The notes below the pieces were generated by a model, which saw only the letters and a list, made by a program, of their open reading frames with translations, was not told the origin of the DNA and ran no database searches. Below are positions 37,628 through 45,900 of a stretch of 64,000 bases of DNA, piece after piece. The DNA lies in assembly GCF_000473895.1 (NCBI RefSeq), contig NZ_ASSJ01000001.1, positions 89,557-153,556 on the forward strand, written 5' to 3'. The position numbers and the translations under genes were made by a program. This DNA comes from Rubidibacter lacunae KORDI 51-2. Its GTDB lineage: Bacteria; Cyanobacteriota; Cyanobacteriia; Cyanobacteriales; Rubidibacteraceae. Every line of letters starts with the position of its first letter. The first letter of the stretch is position 1.

Positions 37628-39217
37628 TTAACGAAAACTCCTCAGAAAGTTCTTGAATTCAGGAATTCCTCGAATAGAATTGAAATCCTCCTCATCCTCA
37701 ATGAGTTTTGCCACATCAGGATTTATGTCTATGGCTTTCTTCAAGTTTTGAAGAACCTTCTCAATCATGCCTCTCTGGGCATAATAGCAAGCTAAATTAT
37801 ACAAAGCAAGTGTACATTCTTCGTCAATTTTAAGTGCTTCTTGATAAGCTTCAAGCTCCTTATCCTCATGTTTGAGATAATAATATGCGTAGCCCATGTT
37901 AGAGTAAGCAACAGCAAATCTTGGGTTAAGGGAAATAGTTTTACGAAAACATTTCAATGCAGTTTCTGCTTTCTCTGCGATTTCCCGAACATTAAATTCG
38001 CTTTCATCGATTTGAGTTATTATCGCAAAGCCCTTATTGTTCCAGCCTATTGGATTACTTGGAGCTGTTTCAATAGCCTTATCAAAAACTTTTATAGCAT
38101 TTTCATATTCCTTTTTCTTGGCTAGTGCCAAACCCTTAAGGTTGTAGGGCATAAAGGAATACTCATTAATCTCCAGTGCCTTGTCATAGAAGCATATTGC
38201 ATTATTTAATTCGCCCTTTAGATTGTAAATCGCTCCAAGGTTTACATAGTCCTTTGATCTCAGAAAAAAGAAATTATTTGATTCAGGAATATCTGCCAGA
38301 ACCTTTTCTAAAAAAATATCCAGACTTTGCGGCAATGTGTTATCAACTTTTTTTAGTTTAGCCAGTATTTCATTGACTCGTTTTTCAATAGTTTCAAGTA
38401 TTTTTTCGCTCGAAAATGTATGCTTGCTGTAAGTTTCATCTATCCTCAATAGGTACGTTTCAGGAATAGTATCGAGAATCTGCCTGACGAATTGGATAGT
38501 AGTGCTTAATGCTCTCGTTTTTTCGAGTTTTTCTTGCGCTGAGTCAACTTGCTCTTGTAATTCCTGGTAAGCGTTTCTTCTAAGGCTGTTGGTTAGGTAA
38601 ACTCTAGACCAGAGATAGCCAATGAAGAAGCCACAAATGGAAAAGTAGATAATTACAGCTGTAGTATAGCTGCGTACGGCATCTGCGGAGATGCCTGATG
38701 CACCACTAAAAACTGGTGAGATGCCTGGAAGGACACTATTTTTGTAAAATCTAAGAATTGGCTCGATTTGAGTTAAACCAACTCCTACCAGTATTTTAGT
38801 TAACCAGTCAGAGATCTGTTCTAGGTTTGTATTCGCTTTAATCAAATCTGAATTGTTTTTGCTGGTGCTATTCTCGGAAATGTCTTCCCTGTTATTGTGC
38901 TTCTCGATATTGAAATTGGACTCTATGGTGCGAGGCACTCCAAAGAGAAACCCTACCAGTCCTCCCAATAATAAGCAACCCCCTCCGACAGTTGCGGTGG
39001 TGCCAAAGAGCGCCATGATATTTGAAGAACATCTTCCAATATTTAAGATGTGACTACAATTGTGGCTAACAGTATTTGCATTGCCCAGTGCATAGAAGAA
39101 AATAAAGATAAAGCCTATCAAAACTAGTATGAATAAAGGAAATATTGCTCGCCAGAGCTCAAGAGAGTCATCGTCAGACAACAACTTGTCCACAGCCAGC
39201 CCCAAAATTTTTTTCAC
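37628..39217 (-). CDS. Membrane protein with C-terminal TPR repeats
   Basis: This 529-residue protein has two N-terminal transmembrane helices (IFPLFILVLIGFIFIFFYAL near residue 25-45; the second near 72-92, followed by GGLVGFLFGVPRTIES) and a third near 178-200. Between them lies EQISDWLTKILVGVGLTQI, a motif I have seen in several bacterial two-TM proteins of unknown role. After a coiled coil (residues ~215-240), residues ~320-500 contain about four TPR units (YVNLGAIYNLKGELNNAI, PYNLKGLALAKKKEYENAI, VAYSNMGYAYYYLKHEDKEL, ALYNLACYYAQRGM). It is AT-rich and lacks CGATCG, so it is probably acquired. It may act as a membrane scaffold. Confidence 0.7.
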   Translation of the reverse strand: MKKILGLAVDKLLSDDDSLELWRAIFPLFILVLIGFIFIFFYALGNANTVSHNCSHILNIGRCSSNIMALFGTTATVGGGCLLLGGLVGFLFGVPRTIESNFNIEKHNNREDISENSTSKNNSDLIKANTNLEQISDWLTKILVGVGLTQIEPILRFYKNSVLPGISPVFSGASGISADAVRSYTTAVIIYFSICGFFIGYLWSRVYLTNSLRRNAYQELQEQVDSAQEKLEKTRALSTTIQFVRQILDTIPETYLLRIDETYSKHTFSSEKILETIEKRVNEILAKLKKVDNTLPQSLDIFLEKVLADIPESNNFFFLRSKDYVNLGAIYNLKGELNNAICFYDKALEINEYSFMPYNLKGLALAKKKEYENAIKVFDKAIETAPSNPIGWNNKGFAIITQIDESEFNVREIAEKAETALKCFRKTISLNPRFAVAYSNMGYAYYYLKHEDKELEAYQEALKIDEECTLALYNLACYYAQRGMIEKVLQNLKKAIDINPDVAKLIEDEEDFNSIRGIPEFKNFLRSFR

Positions 39218-39504
39218 CAGCTACTCTGTCTCCTAAAAATGTGCTTTGCTCAGATTTGCTGTCTAGGTAAATAGATTCAACGTTTTCTACCATCAATAAA
39301 CATGTTTGTCAAGCGCTTCGTAAATTCTCCTTGCGTAAATGCATGCAGATTTCTGCGTCACAATCGCATTAGGGTTCCAATTTTCTGGAGTGCTTGAACT
39401 TAGCTCCCCGCTGTCATCAAGTCAATACCGAACCTCACTGATTGCGAATGAAGTACCTGGAGAGGTTTTCAGCGTAGTATCCGCGAGACCTGCACGTGAT
39501 GCAG
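39218..39504. other. Upstream region of membrane-TPR gene
   Basis: This ~290-base stretch contains the presumed promoter of the minus-strand TPR gene. A plus-strand frame at 39339 does not look like a protein. Confidence 0.3.
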
Positions 39505-39751
39505 GTAGGTGGAGCGGGAGCGCTGCAAGTGCCGGAGAACGGAATATTGCTGTTTCAGCCTGCTTACAATCCCCCAGATGAATCCAATCGAGCGGTGCTA
39601 GGTATGGATAAAGAGCGGAATGAAGTGGCAGACCTGCGGCAACTTGGAGGAATTACGAAGGAAGGTCAGGAAGTGGCTGCAGCAGGCGGGACGGGATCAC
39701 ATAACCTTGCTGACCTGGTGGCGGTGGCTCATTGACCACCTATTAGTTTAA
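39505..39751 (+). pseudogene. Relic of IS630-family transposase C-terminus
   Basis: Two frames join into the C-terminal end of an IS630/Tc1-type transposase. The first gives GILLFQPAYNPPD, corresponding to the family's LPPYSPELNP. After a one-base shift the second gives NPIERC, a stop, then VWIKSGMKWQTCGNLEELRR and KVRKWLQQAG to a TAA at 39749-39751. The NPIE motif holds the family's catalytic Glu. Everything upstream of it is lost. Confidence 0.68.
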
Positions 39752-40443
39752 GAATTTTAAGGAATTGATATGAGTGTGGAATGCGGCCGGTCAATTGGTC
39801 CGCAGAAGAGCGCTATCTGAAAAAAACTCCTTTAAGGGCAGAACTCGAGATCGCTAGCCGATGCCAGAAAACACAAGACGCCGAGCAGCGGGTCTAGCTG
39901 CAACAGGGCACCGACTCGTCCGGATGGGCTCAGGTCGGTCTGCAAGCTTACAGCAAATGAAGACTCTAGCGAAAACACATCGAGTGGCCCAACTCAACTG
40001 CTTGTTGTTGACTGGATAAGCTTACAGATAGCGCTCTAAGTCGACCGACTCTCGAGCATGATGCAATTGTTAATGGGTACTGCCCTAGACCGCAAATAGT
40101 TTGTCACGAAACGTGCAAATGTTCTACGGCTAGCAACCGAACTCTGACAAGTTGGCAAAGGTGCCGGGGCGATCGCAAACACGCTATTCGTCCCAGTCTG
40201 CCATAGTTACCGTTCCGAACTAAAACTCCAGTTGGTCGAACTGCCGCCAAGGAATGCACTCTCAAGAGCATTCCTTGGCGGCGTTGCCAGCAGGGACAGG
40301 CCTCGAGGCAACTGGAGGCAAGTGCTAGCAATCTTAGCCGCTAGCAACCATCTCGACATGGAATTGCAAGACTCGAAACCCGCCGGCCGGCGATCGCGGT
40401 TACGATGCACGTTAGGCTGCAGGTGAAGACCGCCCAAACCGCT
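39752..40443. other. Island right boundary and queC upstream region
   Basis: AT-rich sequence gives way to GC-rich core here; the first GCGATCGC after the island is near 40168. A long perfect hairpin lies at 40243-40282. Otherwise only short, unconvincing frames are present; one (from 39790) reads WSAEERYLKKTPLRAELEIA before a stop and is not recognised. No preQ1 riboswitch was seen before queC. Confidence 0.4.
40243..40282. repeat. Perfect 15-base-pair hairpin upstream of queC
   Basis: The arms GCCGCCAAGGAATGC and GCATTCCTTGGCGGC pair perfectly around a 10-base loop. It lies 162 bases before the queC start. There is no T run on either strand, so it is not a simple terminator; a palindromic repeat or attenuator-like structure is possible. 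Confidence 0.7.
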
Positions 40444-41124
40444 ATGAAAGCTGTCGTTTTACTGTCAGGCGGACTCGACTCCTCGACGGTGCTCTATCGA
40501 GCCCGAGCCGATGGCTGGGACTGCTACACCCTGGCGTTCGACTACCATCAGCGCCACCGCTGCGAATTGCGTGCGGCGGCCCAAATTGCAGAGGCTGCCG
40601 GGGTTTGCGAGCACCGCGTTGTGACGTTCGACCTCCGGAGTTGGGGCGGCTCGGCGTTAACCGACGACGCGATCGCCGTGCCCGAGGCGCGATCGCTCGA
40701 CCAGATGTCGGCAAGCATTCCCGTAACCTACGTCCCCGCACGCAATACGATTTTTCTGAGCTTTGCCCTCGGGTATGCCGAAGCCGTCGGCGCACAATGC
40801 GTGTTCCTCGGCGTCAACGCCCTCGATTACTCCGGCTACCCCGACTGCCGGCCGGACTACATCAATGCCATGCGCGCGGTGTATCGACTCGGAACCCGAC
40901 AGGGACGCGAGGGCGAAGCGATCGCTATTGCCGCGCCGCTGATCGACTTTAAAAAAACCGAGATCGTTCGTCTCGGCAACGAGTTGGGCGTACCGTGGGA
41001 GCTAACCTGGTCCTGTTACAAGGGCGGAGACGTCGCCTGCGGCGTTTGCGATTCGTGTCGCTTGAGGTTGGCCGCGTTTGCGGAACTGGGTTTGCGGGAT
41101 CCGGTATTGTATGCAACGGAGTGA
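40444..41124 (+). CDS. queC: 7-cyano-7-deazaguanine synthase QueC
   Basis: This 226-residue enzyme converts 7-carboxy-7-deazaguanine to preQ0 with ATP and ammonia, on the way to queuosine in tRNA. The PP-loop SGGLDSSTVLY is at residues 8-18. Also present are YVPARNTIFLSFALGYAEA and GVNALDYSGYPDCRPDYI. The C-terminal zinc site is the four Cys in CYKGGDVACGVCDSC. The start MKAVVLLSGG is chosen because the family begins there; the frame extends 13 codons further. The remaining queuosine genes are not in the window. Confidence 0.96.
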   Translation: MKAVVLLSGGLDSSTVLYRARADGWDCYTLAFDYHQRHRCELRAAAQIAEAAGVCEHRVVTFDLRSWGGSALTDDAIAVPEARSLDQMSASIPVTYVPARNTIFLSFALGYAEAVGAQCVFLGVNALDYSGYPDCRPDYINAMRAVYRLGTRQGREGEAIAIAAPLIDFKKTEIVRLGNELGVPWELTWSCYKGGDVACGVCDSCRLRLAAFAELGLRDPVLYATE

Positions 41125-41218
41125 GGCGATCGCGCCTACCCACCAGCCGTCGCGATCGCAATTGCGGTCGGAGCAGAACGTTTCGTGCGTGCTGCCAGCA
41201 ACCCAGTGGAGAAGTGCC

Positions 41219-41683
41219 ATGTCGGAACCGGAACCGGACCTGCAGCTGGCGATCGCGTCCTACAGCGATCGATCGTCGGAGATCGATGCCATCCGCCGGG
41301 TCGTGTTCCAGGACGAGCAAGGCGTTGCCCCGGAGCTGGAATTTGACGGTCGCGACGATGCTGCCACTCACCTGCTGGCCTACTGGCACGGGCAGCCGGT
41401 AGGCACCGCTCGCGTGAGCTGGCCGGACCCGCAGTCCGCAAAAATCGAGCGACTGGCCGTCCTGGCAGCGGCCCGCGGTCGTGGCATCGGTACGCAGCTG
41501 ATGCAGCAAGCATTGCAACTGGCCGCAGAGCGAGGCGCGCGCGTTGCCGTCGTCCACGCGCAAGCATACGTCAAAGTTCTCTACGACATATTGGGATTCG
41601 TGCAGGTCGGCGATCGTTTCGACGAAGCCGGACTCCCGCACGTCAAGATGACCAAAATGCTAACTTCACCCTCGCCCGCATGA
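41219..41683 (+). CDS. GNAT family N-acetyltransferase
   Basis: This 154-residue protein is a single GNAT domain. It has the ElaA-like start IRRVVFQDEQGVAPELEFDG and the acetyl-CoA loop ERLAVLAAARGRGIGTQLMQ (R-G-x-G-I/G motif A). Motif B ends in VKVLYDILGFVQVGDRF. ElaA-like GNATs act on small molecules or proteins; the substrate here is unknown. The ATG at 41219 is chosen because it begins the domain; the frame is open upstream into queC. Its stop overlaps the next gene's start by four bases (ATGA), so the two are translated together. Confidence 0.85.
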   Translation: MSEPEPDLQLAIASYSDRSSEIDAIRRVVFQDEQGVAPELEFDGRDDAATHLLAYWHGQPVGTARVSWPDPQSAKIERLAVLAAARGRGIGTQLMQQALQLAAERGARVAVVHAQAYVKVLYDILGFVQVGDRFDEAGLPHVKMTKMLTSPSPA

Positions 41684-44472
41684 AGCGCTTCGCAGTCTGG
41701 CGCGATCGCCTGAGTCGTTCGCCGATCGCTGTTTTAACCGGACTGTGGCTGCTAACCACAGTGGTAGACGGTCTGTGGTGGTGGCGCGATCGCCGGCCGC
41801 CGGCCTGGGATCAAGCGGATTATCTCAATGGCGTGGTGGCCTACTGGCACGCCCTGCAAGCGCCGCACTGGTTCCAGCCGGACTGGTGGGCGCAGTTCTG
41901 GCAGCTGACGACGAAGATTCCGCCGCTGACCTACATCATTGCCGCACTGCCCTTCGATCGCCTCGGGCAAACTGCAGACGCTGCCACCGCCGTACTGACG
42001 CTCTTCAACGGGCTGCTGCTGATAGCGGTATACGGCGTGGGCGTGCAACTGTTCGGTCCGCGCACTGGCTTGTGGGCAGCAGGGATCTGCACCTTGCTAC
42101 CTGGGTTGTATCGCTATCGCACGGAATTCTTGCTCGACGTGCCGGTGGCAGCCGCTGTGGCGTTGGGGCTCTGGCTGCTGACGGCCTGGCGCGTGCGATC
42201 GCAACCCGGGACGATTGCCAGCGCGCGCTCCATTCGCCCCGCACTCGCCTGGTGGCTGGCGCTCGCGTTGGGATTGGCGTTGGGGTCCGCAATCTTAATC
42301 AAGCAAACGGTGTTGTTGTTTCTGTGCGTGCCGATCGCGTGGCTGTTGGTAGCATCGCTGTGGCAACGACAGTGGCAGCGCGTCGGGCAACTGGTGTTGG
42401 GAGCGATCGTGGCAGTGGCGATCGCTTATCCGTGGTACCGCACGAACTGGCTGCTGGTGCTGACCGGCAGCAAGCGCGCGACCCTAGATGCGGCGATTGC
42501 GGAGGGCGATCCGGCCCTGACCAGTCCGGAAGCCTGGCTGTATTACTTGCAAGTGCTGCCGTTGTTGCTTTCGGTGCCGCTGATCGTCGTCCCCCTGGCC
42601 GGGTGGCTGCGCGCGCTCTGGCGCGATCGGGCCAAACCGGCAGGGTCCCCACATATAGCCGCGGCCTGGCGGTGGCTGGCGGTGTTACTCGTTGGCGGCT
42701 ACCTGCTCTGCTCGCTCAACGTCAACAAGGACGCCCGCTACATCTTGCCATTGCTGCCGGTACTATCGATCGTACTGGCGCGGGGACTGCTGCACTGGGG
42801 CTGGCGCGTGCGCTGGAGCGCGATCGCACTGTCAGCGCTGCTGATGGTATTGAACCTGTTTCCCCTCAACATCCCTTTCGGGGACGCGCTCGTCCAACAC
42901 CTGAGCCCGCACGTCCGACACCATCCCGACCGCGCGTCCTACCCGCATCGCGAGATGGTTGATGCAATTGTGGCAAAGACGCCTTACCTGCAAGCAACTT
43001 TGGGCGTGTTGCCCTCAACCCCCCAGATCAATCAGCACAATGTTTCGTTCTACGGAGGGCTGGCAGATTATCGGGTTTACGGGCGTCAAGTGGGCATCCG
43101 CGAGCGTGAAGTCGAGCAGGACGCGCGATCGCTCGACTGGTTTCTAACGAAAACCGGCGATCCGGGATCGGTCCCTGCCGCTCGGGCTTTGATATCGCAG
43201 CTCGTCACCACCAGCAGTGACTTTGAGACGATCCGCACGTGGGTGTTGCCTGACGGCAGTTCCTTGCACTTGCACCACCGCCGCCTCCCGTCCGCCACCG
43301 TCAAGGCCCTTGCCCCGCCGGACGGCCGAGTGCTAACACCAACTCCCGCCGAGCCCGGAACGCGATCGAGCAAACCCATTAAGGAAAAGGCTGCCGTCCC
43401 ACCTGGCGATCGCCTGCGTTTGGCGCGCGTTGAGTTACCCGAACGCCTGCCGCCCGGCACGCCCGCGCCGGTTGTCTATGAATGGCGAGGCTCCTGGGAT
43501 GCTTTGCACGACAACATTATCTTGGTGAGCTGGCATCGGGTGGGGAGCGATCCGTTGAGTTGCCCGCAATCGCAATGCTGGGTTCACGACCGCGCGATCG
43601 CTGGCGGCTTCTTACACGCGGGGTCCGAGATACCGTCGGGTTTTTGGGAAGTGCGAGATCGCACAGCCATGTTGCCGCCGGCCGACCTCATACCTGGCGA
43701 GTACGTCCTTGCGGCATTTGCCTGCAATCGCGTTACGAGCGAACTCGCCCCACTCCCGGTTCCACCGGCTGTTGTCACGATCGCGCCCGATACGGCTCCC
43801 GTGCCGGCTCCAGAACTGGATTTACCGACGCAGTTTCGCGAGCTGGCGCTATTGCTCCCGGCCGGCGAACCGGCGCTCGAGCGCGTCTTTACCGAAATCG
43901 CTCGCCTCAACCAATACGACCCAACTCAGGATTATCTCCAGCAAACTGCCCTCGCCCTCACCCAGCGCCTACAAGCCGATCCGCAGCGACGCGATCGCGC
44001 CTATGCCCTAGGATTAGCCCGAGCCTTACAACAAAATCCCCGGGATGCGATCGCGGCCTTCGAACGCGTCACAGGCCTGGACTCGCAAAATCCCTACGCC
44101 TTTGTCTACCTGGCAGCAGTCAATCTTTACGACTGGCGTACCGGCGCTGCCCGCCATGCGATCTCGCGCGGGCTAGAACTTGCCCCCGATTTACCCCTTC
44201 TGCACGCCCTCAACGCCGTAGCCGCCCTCATGCGAGGAAATCTTTTGGGGGCCTGGCAATCCGGCGATCGCTATTTGACTGTATCGGCAACTCACCTGCC
44301 TGCGCGATCGCTAGCACGGGCTGATACTCCCATCAACGAACAATCGAGGGGAGTCCTGCACAGTGAGGGTAACGCAGGCGTAGAACCCTCACTTAGCTAT
44401 GCTCCCAACCCAGCACGAGCACACACTTCAGGACTACCACAGTCAAATTTCCCCGCACCAGCAAGTTTCTAG
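41680..44472 (+). CDS. Large GT39-like glycosyltransferase with C-terminal TPR-like region
   Basis: This 930-residue protein has an N-terminal membrane half (residues ~15-420) with 10 or more helices and the acidic loop RRPPAWDQADYLNGVVAYWHAL, like polyprenyl-phosphate sugar transferases of GT39. The segment WQLTTKIPPLTYIIAALPF follows. Residues ~430-740 are soluble with a beta-rich part (LRLARVELPERLPPG, VVYEWRGSWDALHDNIILVSW). Residues ~750-900 hold TPR-like repeats (AYALGLARALQQNPRDAIAA, YAFVYLAAVNLYDW). It is coupled to the GNAT gene by ATGA. The C-terminal fusion is unusual for the family. It may glycosylate a surface polymer; the acceptor is unknown. Confidence 0.78.
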   Translation: MKRFAVWRDRLSRSPIAVLTGLWLLTTVVDGLWWWRDRRPPAWDQADYLNGVVAYWHALQAPHWFQPDWWAQFWQLTTKIPPLTYIIAALPFDRLGQTADAATAVLTLFNGLLLIAVYGVGVQLFGPRTGLWAAGICTLLPGLYRYRTEFLLDVPVAAAVALGLWLLTAWRVRSQPGTIASARSIRPALAWWLALALGLALGSAILIKQTVLLFLCVPIAWLLVASLWQRQWQRVGQLVLGAIVAVAIAYPWYRTNWLLVLTGSKRATLDAAIAEGDPALTSPEAWLYYLQVLPLLLSVPLIVVPLAGWLRALWRDRAKPAGSPHIAAAWRWLAVLLVGGYLLCSLNVNKDARYILPLLPVLSIVLARGLLHWGWRVRWSAIALSALLMVLNLFPLNIPFGDALVQHLSPHVRHHPDRASYPHREMVDAIVAKTPYLQATLGVLPSTPQINQHNVSFYGGLADYRVYGRQVGIREREVEQDARSLDWFLTKTGDPGSVPAARALISQLVTTSSDFETIRTWVLPDGSSLHLHHRRLPSATVKALAPPDGRVLTPTPAEPGTRSSKPIKEKAAVPPGDRLRLARVELPERLPPGTPAPVVYEWRGSWDALHDNIILVSWHRVGSDPLSCPQSQCWVHDRAIAGGFLHAGSEIPSGFWEVRDRTAMLPPADLIPGEYVLAAFACNRVTSELAPLPVPPAVVTIAPDTAPVPAPELDLPTQFRELALLLPAGEPALERVFTEIARLNQYDPTQDYLQQTALALTQRLQADPQRRDRAYALGLARALQQNPRDAIAAFERVTGLDSQNPYAFVYLAAVNLYDWRTGAARHAISRGLELAPDLPLLHALNAVAALMRGNLLGAWQSGDRYLTVSATHLPARSLARADTPINEQSRGVLHSEGNAGVEPSLSYAPNPARAHTSGLPQSNFPAPASF

Positions 44473-44594
44473 CGCACCACAAGAGTCTATGCATGCCGGT
44501 GCAGAATTATCTTTCTGGAAAGTGACACGCTCCCGGGAGTAGGTCGCGATCGACACCATTTTATTGACACAATATCGATCTCGGTTCGGATGTC

Positions 44595-44824
44595 ATGGAG
44601 CGCATCGCAGTCGATCCACAAGTCCATGTCGGCAAACCTTGTGGAGCCGGGACGCGGATCTCCGTGCAGCGAGTATTGGAGCTGCTTGCCGTGGGAGTGT
44701 CTGCCGAGGCGATTGCACGAGACTACTACCCGGCCTTCAGATCCAAGACGTGCGTGCGTGTCTGGAGTCGGCGATCGCGCTGGTCGCTGCCGAGGACGTG
44801 CAGCTGACACCGATACACTCGTGA
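44595..44824 (+). pseudogene. DUF433 antitoxin gene with a frameshift
   Basis: The first 45 codons read MERIAVDPQVHVGKPCGAGT, then RISVQRVLELLAVGVSAEAIARDYYP, a normal DUF433 antitoxin with its HTH. At about 44731 the conserved sequence moves to another frame: LQIQDVRACLESAIALVAAE and DVQLTPIHS up to a TGA at 44822-44824. So a one-base loss near 44731 breaks the gene. The TGA overlaps the GTG start of the toxin, the usual arrangement. In family members the second part carries the toxin-binding end. Confidence 0.75.
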
Positions 44825-45240
44825 AACTTTTACCCGACCAAGACGCTTACGCGCTCACTGTCCGCTTTTTAGCTGAAGCAGGGCACGACGTCGTGACTGT
44901 AGCCGAGCTCTATTTAGCACGGGCGACAGATATCGAAATTTGGGCTGCTGCAGGGGCGAGCAAACGCATCCTCGTGACTCGAGATAGCAACCACGGCAAT
45001 CTAGTATTGGTAAGGGCTTCGGGTTCCGGCGTAATCTGGTTCCGGCGTAATCTACTGACGTGCGACTCCCAGCAACCTGAATCGCATTCGTGCCGAGCTG
45101 GTAGGTTACTCGTCAGCTACTCTGCAGAAGAGTTAGCAGCAGCGTTTGTGGTTGTGGAACCGAATAGGCATCGTTTGAGGAAAAGGCAGCCGCCGCCAGA
45201 GCAGTCAGAAGGTTGTATAGAAAGAACTTTGATTATTTAA
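44821..45240 (+). CDS. DUF5615 PIN-like toxin, altered by a tandem duplication
   Basis: This 139-residue protein starts at GTG 44821 (KLLPDQDAYALTVRFLAEAG), with the acidic PIN-like residues in LPDQD and LVTRDSNHGNLV, as in Mut7-C-like toxins paired with DUF433. After GSGVI the reading frame departs from the family. A 16-base exact tandem duplication (45022-45037 and 45038-45053) shifts it, giving LLTCDSQQPESHSCRAGR where the family has a sequence like RATPSNLNRIRAELVG. A later one-base change restores the frame for LLVSYSAEELAAAFVVVEPN. The product is probably defective. Confidence 0.7.
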   Translation: MKLLPDQDAYALTVRFLAEAGHDVVTVAELYLARATDIEIWAAAGASKRILVTRDSNHGNLVLVRASGSGVIWFRRNLLTCDSQQPESHSCRAGRLLVSYSAEELAAAFVVVEPNRHRLRKRQPPPEQSEGCIERTLII

Positions 45241-45900
45241 ACAGTTTCCTTCTTGAACTGCAATTTACAGCATTTGAGTCAAATCAATCTAGATTTTGTT
45301 TTACAACAATACACTAGAAAGCCACCTTGATATCTCCTGTAGTCTCGGGGCAAGAATACACTGGACAGCTGCTTAAAAAATGCGCACGATCGGAGATATC
45401 AAAAGGACAAAATGATTTCCACAAGATAATCTCTGGAACTTGTGCAGCAAGCACAGAACAGAGAGATTATGACAATCGAGCCCAACAAAAAGTGGAACAA
45501 TGGAGATAAAACCAGGCTCTAGACGCCAATCACCTATGAGGATATTGCTTTTCGATCGTTGACTCAATATAGTACAATGAACCCAAGGAACTATTCTTGT
45601 TTAAAAGCGAGCATTCTAAAGTCGATTACCTTCGAATGAAGATATAAAAGATGGGTAAATTATGATGATTATTTACTCTAATATTTTTTCCCAAAAGAAA
45701 GTAGGCGATCGAGTGCGATCGATTCCGTTGCTACGCCTCACCAGGCTGAATATGATTGGATGCAGTAAAGAATGTGAATATCTTCCAAAAATGACATATA
45801 GCGGTTGTGCGTAAAAACTGCCTCAATCCTATCGGGGAGAAGTTCATCAAAAGCTTACTTGCAGAAGCCCCTCTCAACAACGTCGGATTTTTGTTGGAAA
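45241..45900. other. AT-rich stretch before adenine methylase
   Basis: These 660 bases are AT-richer than the core but include several CGATCG sites, so they are unlike the larger island. Short frames only; I recognise none. A TATAGT near 45570 could be a -10 box for the methylase gene. Confidence 0.35.

Noticed and set aside
40169..40443. preQ1 riboswitch before queC
   Set aside because: The short preQ1 aptamer pattern (GC stem, A-rich tail) is not present; only the long hairpin is.
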